From Sipunculus nudus (Eukaryota > Annelida > Sipuncula > Golfingiida > Sipunculidae), in the NCBI GenBank assembly GCA_026874595.1, contig CM049316.1:64895176-64959175 (forward strand): a DNA stretch of 64,000 nucleotides, in the 5' to 3' direction. Positions 46,352-57,400 of this stretch are shown here, in pieces; position 1 is the stretch's first letter, and every line of letters starts with the position of its first letter. Position numbers and translations under genes: made by a program. The notes under the pieces are model-generated. The model worked only from the letters and a program-made list of their open reading frames with translations. It ran no database searches and was not told the origin of the DNA.

Positions 46352-46850
46352 CCAAATATTTGTGTCAAAATGAATCTGTATCAACCATTATAGGAGTATG
46401 ACCAAATTTTTCACTTAAAGGGCGTCAAACCTCTCAGCCTCTTAAAAAGAATACAGATTGTGTGTATTGATTCAGAAATCTTTTGCTACCCAGGCCATGG
46501 TTAAATAAATATGCAAGGCAAAAAAGTTTGTGTTCCAGGCATTGTGCATCAATGTTTTTACCCCCTGATTAAAAAAAATTGAATTTTTGTACAAAAACTT
46601 CCTGATTTGAGTACCATTCACCCCAGTATTTCTTTCAATAAAATTAAATAAAATATTTATGAAATTTCATTTTGTTGTAATTGTTTCACCCATTTAACAA
46701 CCCAATGCTGTTATTATCATGTTCCCGTATCATTTCTTTTGAATGTTTAACATAAAAAGGTAAAAGAATGATTCACCCTCCTGCCCTAAATCTTAAAAAT
46801 TGGTGCTTATCAGATACCAGCCTTTTCTTGACTAATCCTTCGTTATTTAT
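46352..46850. other. intergenic, nothing recognised
   Basis: AT-rich unique-looking sequence between a MITE and the reverse-oriented pearl-like element. Confidence 0.5.
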
Positions 46851-49460
46851 TTTTAGCTCAGCTGACTATAAGTCATCTGAGCTATAGTCGTGGTCCATTG
46901 TCCGTCGTCCGTCCGTCCGTCCGTAGATGTGGCACGTTTTGAAACCGTAAGACCTAGGAATCCAAAATTCGGCATAATGTTAGATGTCCCCAAGATCTCC
47001 TACCAAGCCGAAAACTGGGTCTTTGCAACTTCTTTCCTTTGAGAAATTAAGGAAAAACCTCAATTTTTTATTAAAAACCTATTTTCACACTTTAGGACTG
47101 CCTAATATCAAAACCACTTATCTGTTTTTCTTCATATTTACCATAAATATTCCTCTATATAGTTCCTATGTACATGCCAGAAATTATGTCTGTATTATTT
47201 AATTTAAAAAAGTTCTGGGCCCAAACAAATTGCATTTTGAAAAAAATAAGGAAAGATATTTGATCACTTAACACAAAAAATGTTAAAGCTGTGGACCTTT
47301 TTTCCAGTAATATAACTTTAATTAATCAAAATTAAATTGTATACCCAAAATTAGATGAAAATCTTTTAAATTTTTTAAAATATTAATAAAAATAAAAAAT
47401 TGGTACCTTAAATTTTGCCCAACTTTGACCATGGCACGTTTTTTTCCTGTAAGTACTGTGAATTTAATTTTCACAGCATGTTTTTGTCAGCATTTCAACT
47501 GTTAACACCAAAAATTTGAAACCAGTTGATCAAAAACTGTAGATTTTAATCAAGTTTTCAAGCACCTTGTAACATATTGTTTACATCAAGCTAGTGTTAT
47601 GCAGTTTGCAAAAGCTCAGCTCCCCAGCTTCAGCTCTAAGTTCCTTAAATTCAGCATACAGTTAGATGTCTCCAAAATCCCCTACCATGCCAAGAATTTG
47701 GTCACTAGGACTTAATACCTTCGAGATATTAATGAAAAACTTCATTTTACCATTAAAAACCCATTGTTACACTTCAAGACTGCCTAATATCAAAACCACT
47801 GATCTGACTTTAATCATAAACAATATACATATTTTTCATTCTCTATGCACATCCCAGAATGATGTCAGTATTGCGTAATTGTTTTAAGTTATGGGCCCAA
47901 ACATAATGCACTTTGTAAAAAATCAAGAAATATATTTACTCCCTTAACAAGGGCATGGCTAGAGATTTTTTTGTCGGGGATGTAACATTATTTAATCAAG
48001 ATTCAATTGAATACCCAAAATTAGTTCTGAATTTTTAAAATTTTATAAGTTATTAGTATAAATGTAAAATTAGTACCTTAAATTTTGCCCAACTGTGACC
48101 ATGGCACGTTTGTTTCCTGTGAACACTGTTGATATAATTTTCATATCATGCACACATAAGGATTTCAGCTTTTTAGCTTAGAAAGCTGAAAGAAATTGGC
48201 CAAAAATTGTAGCTTTTATTAATGTTTTTTATGAGACCCTGTCAGACTTTGGCTCTCTCCAGCCCCTCTTGAGTCACCTGTATGTTGACCTTGTTGACCT
48301 TTCATCAAATTATGCACGCTTGAGGCGAGGCATACAGGAATCCAGGCAGCTTATGGCCAGCCACAGTTGATCCAGGTGTCCAACCCAACTCATCTAGTAG
48401 TTTTAACCAACAACATAACAATAAACAACAAATTAATAAATTTTTATTGGTTTTTAATAAAAAATTAAAGAAAAATAGAAAAGGAATTTGTTAGTTTATA
48501 ATAACAGGAAATTAACTTGCAGTTACTGATGATATAAGAATCTTGTATCAATGGGTAGAATGTCACATATTCCAAATAACACCATGCAGTCACCTATGGC
48601 ATTTTTCAATTCAATTTTAATGATAAAGAAGTAAATCATATTATTCATTACTAATCATTAGGGATCATATGAAGGAAATAAATGATAGACAAAGATGCAG
48701 TTGATAATATTAATCTAGATTCCTACTGTGTCTAGTGTGTACATTGATGTGAAATTAGTCCAAAATTAATTTTTTACAGTTATTTTTTAATATAAATAAA
48801 AGCCATAAAACCAGGTACTTATGATCATTATTTAATTGTGTGAATTTTGTATATTCTGGATTCTCAACATCATTGTTTGGTGAAAATTGAATAAATACCA
48901 GACATGGTGCGAATACTTTGTAATTGTATTTAAATACAAATATGATTATGTACTCCATTATAAAATTTCTTGCATAAAGAATGGGAATTCAGGTAAAAAT
49001 GAAAGTATATGAATACTCGTGCAAATACTTTCAAAATGTATTCATGAATGCATTCATGAATATATTCTTTAATATTATTTTAATAATCATATCAGTTATA
49101 TTTCATTTTAAAAAATCATATGATTCTCTTATTATTTTTAATAAAAATTATATTTGGGACAATATTTGTAATTTTTTTTAATAAATAGTTAAACTCTTAT
49201 ATTATATGTTCTGCTTATAAGTTATATGGCCAAGTCAAAATCTGTGTGACAATAGTACTCCAATTGTTAATAAAATAAATGAAATCAATCCTCTTCCCTG
49301 TCTCCAAAGGTACTATCAAAATCATACATAAGCTAAACAACAACAACTCATAATACAGCTTATTTTTATTACCACACAAAACCAGCATGTGCCTCATTTC
49401 TAAATAATATTTTTTTATCATATATAACAGCTGAGCGTCGTGACCCATAGGTCCCTTGTT
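46851..49460 (-). mobile_element. 2.6-kb pearl/Helentron-like element, reverse orientation
   Basis: The lower end TTTTAGCTCAGCTGAC, with hairpin TATAAGTC...GACTATA-type arms and CCGTCCGTCCGTCC, is the inverse 3' terminus. The upper end CAGCTGAGCGTCGTGACCC and AGGTCCCTTGTT is the inverse 5' terminus. Two internal blocks (about 46960-47480 and 47650-48170) repeat one another at about 690-bp spacing, each with TAATATCAAAACCACT and TGACCATGGCACGTTT. The short frames in these blocks (for example near 46984 and 47666) are repeat shadows. Confidence 0.7.
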
Positions 49461-49486
49461 TTTTTTTGGTGGAGGTAACCACCTAA

Positions 49487-49700
49487 TTTTTAGCTCGGCT
49501 GACTGAAAGTTGTTTGAGCTATAGCGATCACTCTTTGTCTGTTGTCTGTCTGTCTGTTAACCAGGCACACATCTTAACTGCTGGACCTGGAATCTTCTAA
49601 CTTGTCATTCAGGGAGGTCCATGAAAAATCTTGTTGTAAACCTGAAATTAGGTCTCTGTTACCCATATCCTCTGAGCTATGTGGCTCCTAAGTACCTCCA
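49487..49700 (-). mobile_element. 3' fragment of the 11094-type pearl-like element, reverse
   Basis: TTTTTAGCTCGGCTGACTGA followed by a CTGT run and GAAATTAGGTC is the inverse of 16790-17010. It sits 26 bp from the element ending at 49460, so one copy probably landed beside the other. Confidence 0.6.
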
Positions 49701-49849
49701 GAATAATTAGAAATTTGATACAAAAGCTACAGTATCTGAATAACTAATCCATTGATCACCATGATTCTCTGCATGCATATTGATCATGGAGTGTTTCATC
49801 AGTTCCTGCACACTAGTTGTGCTTCCTTATCTAATTCTTAATCTAAGTA

Positions 49850-50190
49850 TGTACATCTGCAGAGTTCCATTTTGGTTTGGGGACCACATGGCAAGGTGGT
49901 AGCACTGGCTTAATTACTATCATATTATTCTGTATCCTTGTTTCACCCAGGCCTGGTGTAAACCTCACCTGCAGGTCCTGATTGTGTAACCATCACCTTT
50001 GCTGGGTCATAACACCGAGGATCCCCCAAAGAAGCACTCGTTTGTGAGTGATACACAGCTACGGGGCACAGCCTTCTCATTAAGGCTGCAGACCACCCAC
50101 CACTGGTTGAGGGCCGACTGTGAAAATCTCACCGCCTCGGCTTAGATTTGAACTCATGACCTCCCGGTTTTGAGTCCTGTGCTCTACCCC
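49850..50190 (-). mobile_element. tRNA-derived SINE, copy 2
   Basis: On the minus strand it has GGTAGAGCACAGGACTC (A-box region) and then GAGTTCAAATC (B box) at normal tRNA spacing. A body ending ATCTGCAGAT-like is shared with 27585-27916. A poly-C/G tract interrupts the extreme 5' end. Confidence 0.75.
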
Positions 50191-51056
50191 TCCCCCCCCC
50201 CCCAACTACATCATAATGCATCTAAACCAGTTGCCTATGCAGGACAGCATAAAATAAAACATTTTCACAATAAATACATTTTTTATTCTCAATATCACAG
50301 TTATCATTTAAAGATATTTGGAATATTTTCGCAGCAGATAATAGTTAAATATAAAATCCATGCAAAACACTTTTATAAGAAGTATATGGTTTCATTTGGC
50401 ACTAGATATATGGCATTTAGCTTAGGTGTGCAGTAGAGTTGGACGGCTACCGGTAACACTTTGATATGACCTGGTAATGTAATATCCATTGTGGAATGCA
50501 TGATATTATGATAACAAAGTAACTAACTAGAATTAGAAATTTACAAAATAATAAAAAATATAATATTGCTTAGTAATTTTTTTTTTTTCAGATGGGCATG
50601 ACAGTTTTATGCATATAGATAGAAGGGTAAATTTCAGGTGAAGTCCCAGTGAGTAAAAATTTCATGAAACTCATTGTTTCAGCTAAGATGTTAAAAAAAA
50701 AAACTTTCATCTCAACCAAAATTGAAATTAAATATAAACTTTTCATGCTGGGTAATATTTGTTAAAAAGATGTGGTCTAAGAAATTTATTTCAGAGGATA
50801 ATGTGTCAGTTATAAAAATGTTCTCTTGGCTTTCATAGGAGTATTCCTTAATTAGGAAGAATATATATGATATTTTTACCATTACTACATAGTTACATAA
50901 TTTACTGTGTGAAGATTATACCATATGCTTGTTAAACCATTTTCCTGTCAATAAACTATCATACAGTGATCCTATTTAAACATTCTGACCTTCCATACAA
51001 CAATAAAAAAAGCCTACCATTAGTCTGCAAAAAACTCAGGTTGATAAAATCACTTA
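50191..51056. other. intergenic, nothing recognised
   Basis: AT-rich. Small open frames only, with no family resemblance. Confidence 0.5.
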
Positions 51057-51215
51057 CAGTGGAACTTCTCCTTATGGGCACCTCTGTACTAAGGGCACCT
51101 CCTATTTAAGACCACTTATGGGCAGTTCCTTGAAAGTAGGTACCAAAATCTATAACCTCCCTACTAAGGGCACCTCTCTATTGCAGGCAAAATATCTGGT
51201 CTGGCCAGTGTCAGT
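51057..51215 (+). mobile_element. Tigger-type MITE fragment beginning CAGTGGAAC
   Basis: It follows TA and starts CAGTGGAACTTCTCC. About 17-18-bp words of the form GGGCACCTC/AAGACCACTT repeat after it. It resembles 5320-5467 inverted. The far end is not clear. Confidence 0.55.
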
Positions 51216-52408
51216 AATTCAGAGGTTCTATACTGTATTCAGATCGTTTGGCACTATAGACTCTGTAACAAATAAGAAGTTCAGTGTGTCAAGTCCTGTG
51301 TTGATATAACCCTGCACACCATTTTGTATAAATATAAAAATGCTCAACAAAACTATATTATTTTAGTCTGTTTTGTACTTTGTTACTTATTGTTTTTGTA
51401 CTTTGTTACTTATTGTATCAGTATTTTCCATTTACATTTTCCCTCTGAAAAATAAAATTATATACATTCCAGCAACTGTAACTGGAAATAAAAACAAATT
51501 GAAAGGCCCTGGTAACACTAGTACAATACATCTCAGCAGTTAAAGATATAACAAATATTTACAGGTGCAGCATATTAATCAGTATATGCATATATTATTA
51601 ACAGGTGCTATATTAATGTAAGTTAAGGTAAAACAGTTTTGTACTTGGCATAAAATTAGCACTACTAAAATCACTCGCCGACTAGGCTGAAGCTATATAA
51701 AAAATCCTAAAATGTTTACAAAATTTCTATGGGCTATATGTAGGTAGGGTGTTTCAGGATAAAGCATACCCTGTATGAAAAATAACAATTTACTTTGTAA
51801 ATAAGGGTATAGTTAGTCTTTAAGTGGTATAAGCCATAATAAAACCCAGTACAGCAGTGTGTTTTCAGCAGATAACACTTTAGTGTTAACATTTTCTGAA
51901 AAAAAAGACAATTTAACTACTTTAATATTCAGCTGTTCAATGAATACTATATGATTAGAATAGATTAATACTGATTCAGGGGCCTGTTACTGACCAGTCA
52001 GCAAGCTCATATTTCACTTGGATATATTGCATGAATTATTCATAAGGCTGAACTGCCAATGAGTAGGATACATATCCTCATGCATTATGCAATGACAAAA
52101 CTGACCAATAGACAGGCTCATTATAGCTTGTTATCATACTATGCATGATCCATGAGGAAAAGCTTCCAAGTATGATAAAAATCCTGCTAATGCAGAATCA
52201 TTAATATTTATGTAGCCAAAATACCAAGAATAATAACTTGTTTTAAAGCATGAATCCATAATGTTAAATATACAAATAAATATACAAATATAAATCAATG
52301 TAAGGTATATCCTTGGTCTGATGACAGGGTTGCTTCATTAATGTGTATTTCAGGAAATAAATATAAAAAGGAAAAATACACACTTTTTAAAATATGCATA
52401 ATAACTTA
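51216..52408. other. intergenic 3' flank, nothing recognised
   Basis: AT-rich, with no element termini or exons seen. Confidence 0.5.
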
Positions 52409-52414
52409 TTTAAT
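52409..52414 (-). terminator. candidate polyadenylation signal (ATTAAA) of the WDR97-like gene
   Basis: This is the common variant hexamer ATTAAA on the minus strand, about 155 nt past the stop at 52568. Confidence 0.35.
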
Positions 52415-52567
52415 TGCAGCAGGACCGTGAACTTACTTAATAAAAATATACACTTCAGCAGTTTACAGATAATAAACATATTCAACAATTCCTTGAGTAA
52501 AAAAGTAAACAGCAGTTCAACATTCTTTTGTGTAAAGAAAACAGATTTAAACAAAAAATGGCACAAT

Positions 52568-52794
52568 TCAGCAGTATTCAGGCACATGAGACCTGGACGG
52601 AACAAAGTATTTCTGCGAGGTTTTTAGTGTCAGCAGTACAGGTTCTTGGTAGATGGGGTCGTACGCATCAAGAGGACACGGGAACGGGTTCATATATACT
52701 GTCTTCATCGGCAGGTTGATACATGGTGCAAAACCATACAGCTGACCAGGCTCAGGCTGGCGCCCTCTGGTGGTGATTGGTGGAAGCTTGAAAT
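52568..52794 (-). CDS. WDR97-like exon H: C-terminus
   Basis: It follows TTTTTTTCCCAG and encodes FKLPPITTRGRQPEPGQLYG, CINLPMKTVYMNPFPCP and YFVPSRSHVPEYC, then TGA. A minisatellite and a CAGTGGAACC terminus lie 26 bp upstream of its acceptor. Confidence 0.85.
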
Positions 52795-54318
52795 CTGGGA
52801 AAAAAAAGAATAAAAGAAACAGTGGAACCTTCAACAGTCTAAAAGCCAACCTGTCTATTAAACCCACCTGTCTATTAAGACCACCAGTCTATTAAGACCA
52901 CCTACCCATTAATGCCACCTGTCTATTAAGACCATCTGTCTATTAAGCCCACCTGTCTATTAAACCCACCTGTCTATTAAACCCACCTGTCTATTAAGAC
53001 CACCAATCTATTAAGCCCACCTGTCTATTAAGCCCACCTGTCTATTAAACCCACCTGTCTATTAAACCCACCTGTCTATTAAACCCACCTGTCTATTAAG
53101 AACACCAGTCTATTAAGACCACCTGCCCATTAATGCCACCCATCTATTAAGACCATCTGTCTATTAAGCCCACCTGTCTATTAAGCCCACCTGTCTATTA
53201 AGACCACCAATCTATTAAGCCCACCTGTCTATTAAGCCCAACTGTCTATTAAGCCCACCTGCCTATTAATGCCTCCTGCCTATTAAGACCCCCTGTCTAT
53301 TAAGACCACCTGGAGTGAACTGAAATCATTCACATTAGATATAACTGACCTGTCTCTCCTGTGAATTAAGACCACTTGGCCAGTCCCACATGTTGGCACT
53401 GTACTCAATGATGAGGGGCGTAGCCAGGATTGAGGGAGGGGAGGGGGCCATCATCAGTGGCGGATCAATAAATTCGAAAACAGGGGGGTGGGGGGGGGTT
53501 AAGAAGCGCTTATATGCATGTATATATATTGTTGTGTATATATCTTATTATTTATAATATTATTATTATCATTATTATTATTACTATACTTCATTGTTTC
53601 AGTGTAAGAAAAATATATTTTTTTATTTTCAATTATGAAACATGGTTTAATTAAGGTTAGTTACAGGTACATGGGGTGGGTATGGGAGGGGGTTTCCCCC
53701 TCACATATTGGGAAATTTTGAATATACAATGTCAAGAGGACATTTTGAGGCAATTTTCACAAAAAAATGAGGATATCCTGTTCCTGAAAAACTGTTCCCT
53801 AATGTCTTTGCGTTATGTAGTTATGATTCAATGGCGCAAAAGTGCAATCACGCTTGTAAATATAAAAATATTATCTTTTATATGTAATGCACGTGGAGAA
53901 ATAACTGAATTATTATGTTAAATTTTGCATTTAACCAGGTTTCGTGGTCTCCACAGCACACAGGACTACTAAGAGCTCAACAGATCGCGAGTTTGAGAAC
54001 CGGTATCACCAGAGGAGCCGTAAGATTGTTCACGGTCCACCCCAACCAGGGCTCAGTGCTCGATCGATCTGCAGTTGTTCTGCAGCTGATCATAAATATC
54101 CTTATACTCAACTAATAAATTTGAAGGGAATTGTAACTGCAGAAAACTTAAATAAAGTCTAATAGCTTATTAATGATAAGAAATATGAAAAACGAATATA
54201 AATCCCAAAAATTGGAAATTAGATAAAATGAGAGACTTTGCAGCTCAACGGGGGGCAGCGCGCCTTCGGCGCCCCCTCTGGAATCGTCACTAATGGCATA
54301 TATCCGCCACTGATTTAA

Positions 54319-54407
<89 letters not shown>

Positions 54408-57400
54408 TAGATTAAGTGAAATTCAGAAAGGAAGGCGAGTACTGGATGCGACCGGGGCGGGGGGGGGGGGGCATGGCCCCCTCCGGCCCCCCCTTGGCTA
54501 TGCCCCTGATGATGCTCATTCATTCATGACAAAATACATGCAATTACTGATATAGCTATTGTCATAAACTTGTTCATTTGAATAATAATTTCAACTCACT
54601 ATATGATTTTGTCTTAAAGGAGTGCATAGCCTTTTTCAGAAATTTTTATTGGTCCACAGTTCTGAACTTGGATATAAACAAATCTATGGCAATCACACAC
54701 AGACTGTATATACCAGCAGTCAAATTGCAGAGTGGTATGACCTAGATATGTCCACTGTACTTTTATTGTCTGTTATTCCCCCCCCCCCCCCCTTATCATT
54801 TTGATGTTACATGTCATATGAAATGAGGTCATTAACATGTGCAGGGGTGATAAATGACTTGTGGCACTTTTTGGCCCCATAGATTTTTTTCCAAATTCTA
54901 CTATATTTGCTTTATGCATACTAATCTACTTCATACTATCAAAGTCTGTGGCAGCAACACTTTCACAGACCTTGATTCACTGAGCTGCTCTGGCATCTAT
55001 TTCATGAATAATGAATATGCGTGCAAGTGTTTGGCCCGAAATCACAACTGCCAATCAAATCCAACAAACAAAATGTAAACAATACACTGTTTAAATGCTG
55101 TCTGAACAAGAACAGCTGCACCAGAAAGGGGACAGGTTTATGAAAATTTATTTGACTGGTCAAAATCTAATTTCTCCCCAGGCAATGCTAAATGTTTGAT
55201 CTAGACCTAGCATCAGACATGCTCTGCCAGCTGCACTAGACATGTGTACATCAATCATTTTATCAGTTTAATTGCCTTATTCATTATAAATTAAATAGAT
55301 GTCGGAATGACTTGCTGGATCAAGGTCTATGAAAGCGTAGCTGCAACATACTTGATAGTAAGAAAATTACATTGGTCAGGAAGAGCTTGATACAATACAT
55401 ACCTACCCTGCCCCAAGCAATACATTTTTTTTTATACTATTAAACTAACTGACCTGCTAAAGCTGTTTCTCGCTGTGGTCGGCAATGGCTGGTGTGGGTC
55501 TCTCCCAGTCGCACCAAGGTTTGTCTCCTGTTTAAATAAAATGAAATGTATTTTTTATTGATTCTGCTCCAAAATCTATTGAATCTTGTTTTAACATATT
55601 TCACAAAATTAAATGGTATAAATTCATATTGGAAAATTTGGTACAAGAGTTTTCCTTCAATTCTTCTAACATGATTGTAAGCTGCTGTGCAATTTTATGA
55701 TGTTATAGTTTATTTGTGAACCCACTTTAACTCATTCCTAGAGTGAGTTCCCTTCGAAAAAAAAGTTTTATTATGTTATTTATTCAGACAATTCCTAAAA
55801 GAAACGTTGAACATATTATATTTTAAACAAAATTTTTTTGCAATTAGTATTCATCAAAATGCAATTTAGGAGGTACTGTACATATGTAGCCTGAAGCAGT
55901 TAGCTTACCCGGCTAGTTTGGGGAACACGAGCACTGTGTTCTTGTGTTCTCCTGCTTTGGTGCCTGTGGCGCCACCTTTCATTCGCTCCAGAGACTTCTC
56001 CAGCTCCATCTCACAGAAATAGTTCAAAGCCTCTATGTAGGTGGCGTTCTCAACAGCCCCAATATCAGGTGTAACATCAAAGGTCACTGAAAATTAAGTT
56101 TGTATCTTATGGTAAAATAGAGAAAATATTTCAAGTTATGTTGAGAAATAAATACATGCAACAAGTCTGATATTTGCTTTCATACTTTTACAAACTTTTA
56201 AGAATACATAAACAAAGATTCAAATTATATTTGACTAATAAAAATATTGCATCAAAAAAGTGCTTGTGCTAAATTGCTGAGCTCCAGTGCTGATCTTTAA
56301 ATATTCAGGGGCATATTTAGAAAGGGTTACAGGGGGCATCAGTTATGTAAGAGGTGTACTAGCATTACTGACACACTTGTTTAACAGGGCCAGGTTGTTG
56401 AGCTCCCACTTTTCTTAAATCCTCTACCCACCCCTGGTATATCCTGAAAACTCCACAGTATTGTGGGATATTTCATAAACCTACCCTTACATATATATTA
56501 TACACCCCTCCTTCACTTCATGTGGACTAACCCATTAATGCACCCTGATGGTAAAGAAGAGAGGAGAGGGACTCCACTTGTCCCCTAGCTGGCCTAGAGG
56601 TTAGGCTACTGTCAAATGTGACAGGCAGATCACTTAATTAGAAGCTAGGGTCTGAGCATAATAAGGAGACAGATGGAGTTCAGCATCAGCAAAGTTCAGT
56701 AGCCAAACCAACTCTGCATCTTTAAACAAGGCGCTTACCAAGGACAGACAGTATAATCATATTTGGCTTATTAATTATAAATATTACAAATTCAGACATA
56801 TCTTTTGGCCAGTTTAGTGATTCTTAACTAAATTCCTGTGTTGTCTTAGTTTATCTGTGGGGGATCCTACATGCAATCACACAATTTGAGTAACAAGCCC
56901 ATCACACCTTGAGCATTGGACTCCTCCCTCTCTACACCGGATGACTTGAGGATTCCGCGTGGTTTCTTGCCAGGTGGGCGGAGATCTCCTTGACTGACAT
57001 GACCTCTGACCGTCTCACCCTTCTTTAACCTCTCAATGGAGTCTTCTATGTGGATCTTGAAGGTTGCCATCCACCTGAAATTAAAGATCCCACAATAATG
57101 TCAGTGAGGGATGTAATAACAAATGAGAAAACTTTCACTGTATGAATAAGAACATTTATATAAGAATATTAAGGAAATCTCTTAAAATTTTCACTAACTC
57201 TCAAATTTATTAACTCTGTGTAAAGTAAGGGTTATTGTTTTCAGATGATTCTGTGTGTGTGTTTATGTGTGTGTATCTGCAAATTATCTTAAGAATGGTT
57301 TTGTAGATTTGATTAAAAATTTGACTTACTGGTAGATATTTAAAAAATACCCAAGTGATTAAATTTTGGTGCAAATCCCAGTGTAAATGACCAGGGAGGA

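Larger units (their letters stand above)
53413..54508. mobile_element. DNA element with CAGGGGCRTAGCC termini, ATGAT duplication
   Basis: The left end GAGGGGCGTAGCCAGG and right end TTGGCTATGCCCCTG are inverted, flanked by ATGAT on both sides. G-rich and C-rich tracts follow each end. It contains the nested element 53455-54312 and a long (TA)n run. Confidence 0.7.

Noticed and set aside
46984-47878. Two similar plus-strand frames starting MSPRSPT and MSPKSPT
   Set aside because: The similarity reflects the duplicated 0.7-kb block of a non-coding element. The same block elsewhere is interrupted by stops and frameshifts.
52845-53313. Regularly repeated array considered as a CRISPR-like structure
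   Set aside because: The units are contiguous 17-bp repeats with no spacers, and the genome is eukaryotic. It is a minisatellite.
53915-54162. Two overlapping plus-strand frames of 66 and 72 aa
   Set aside because: They overlap in different registers inside a nested TIR element, with no recognisable domain. Possibly degraded transposon coding sequence, but it cannot be supported.
55960-55975. GGTGGCGCCAC word inside WDR97-like exon F
   Set aside because: It encodes Gly-Gly-Ala-Thr in an intact conserved frame, and the flanks do not match the repeat. It is a chance resemblance.
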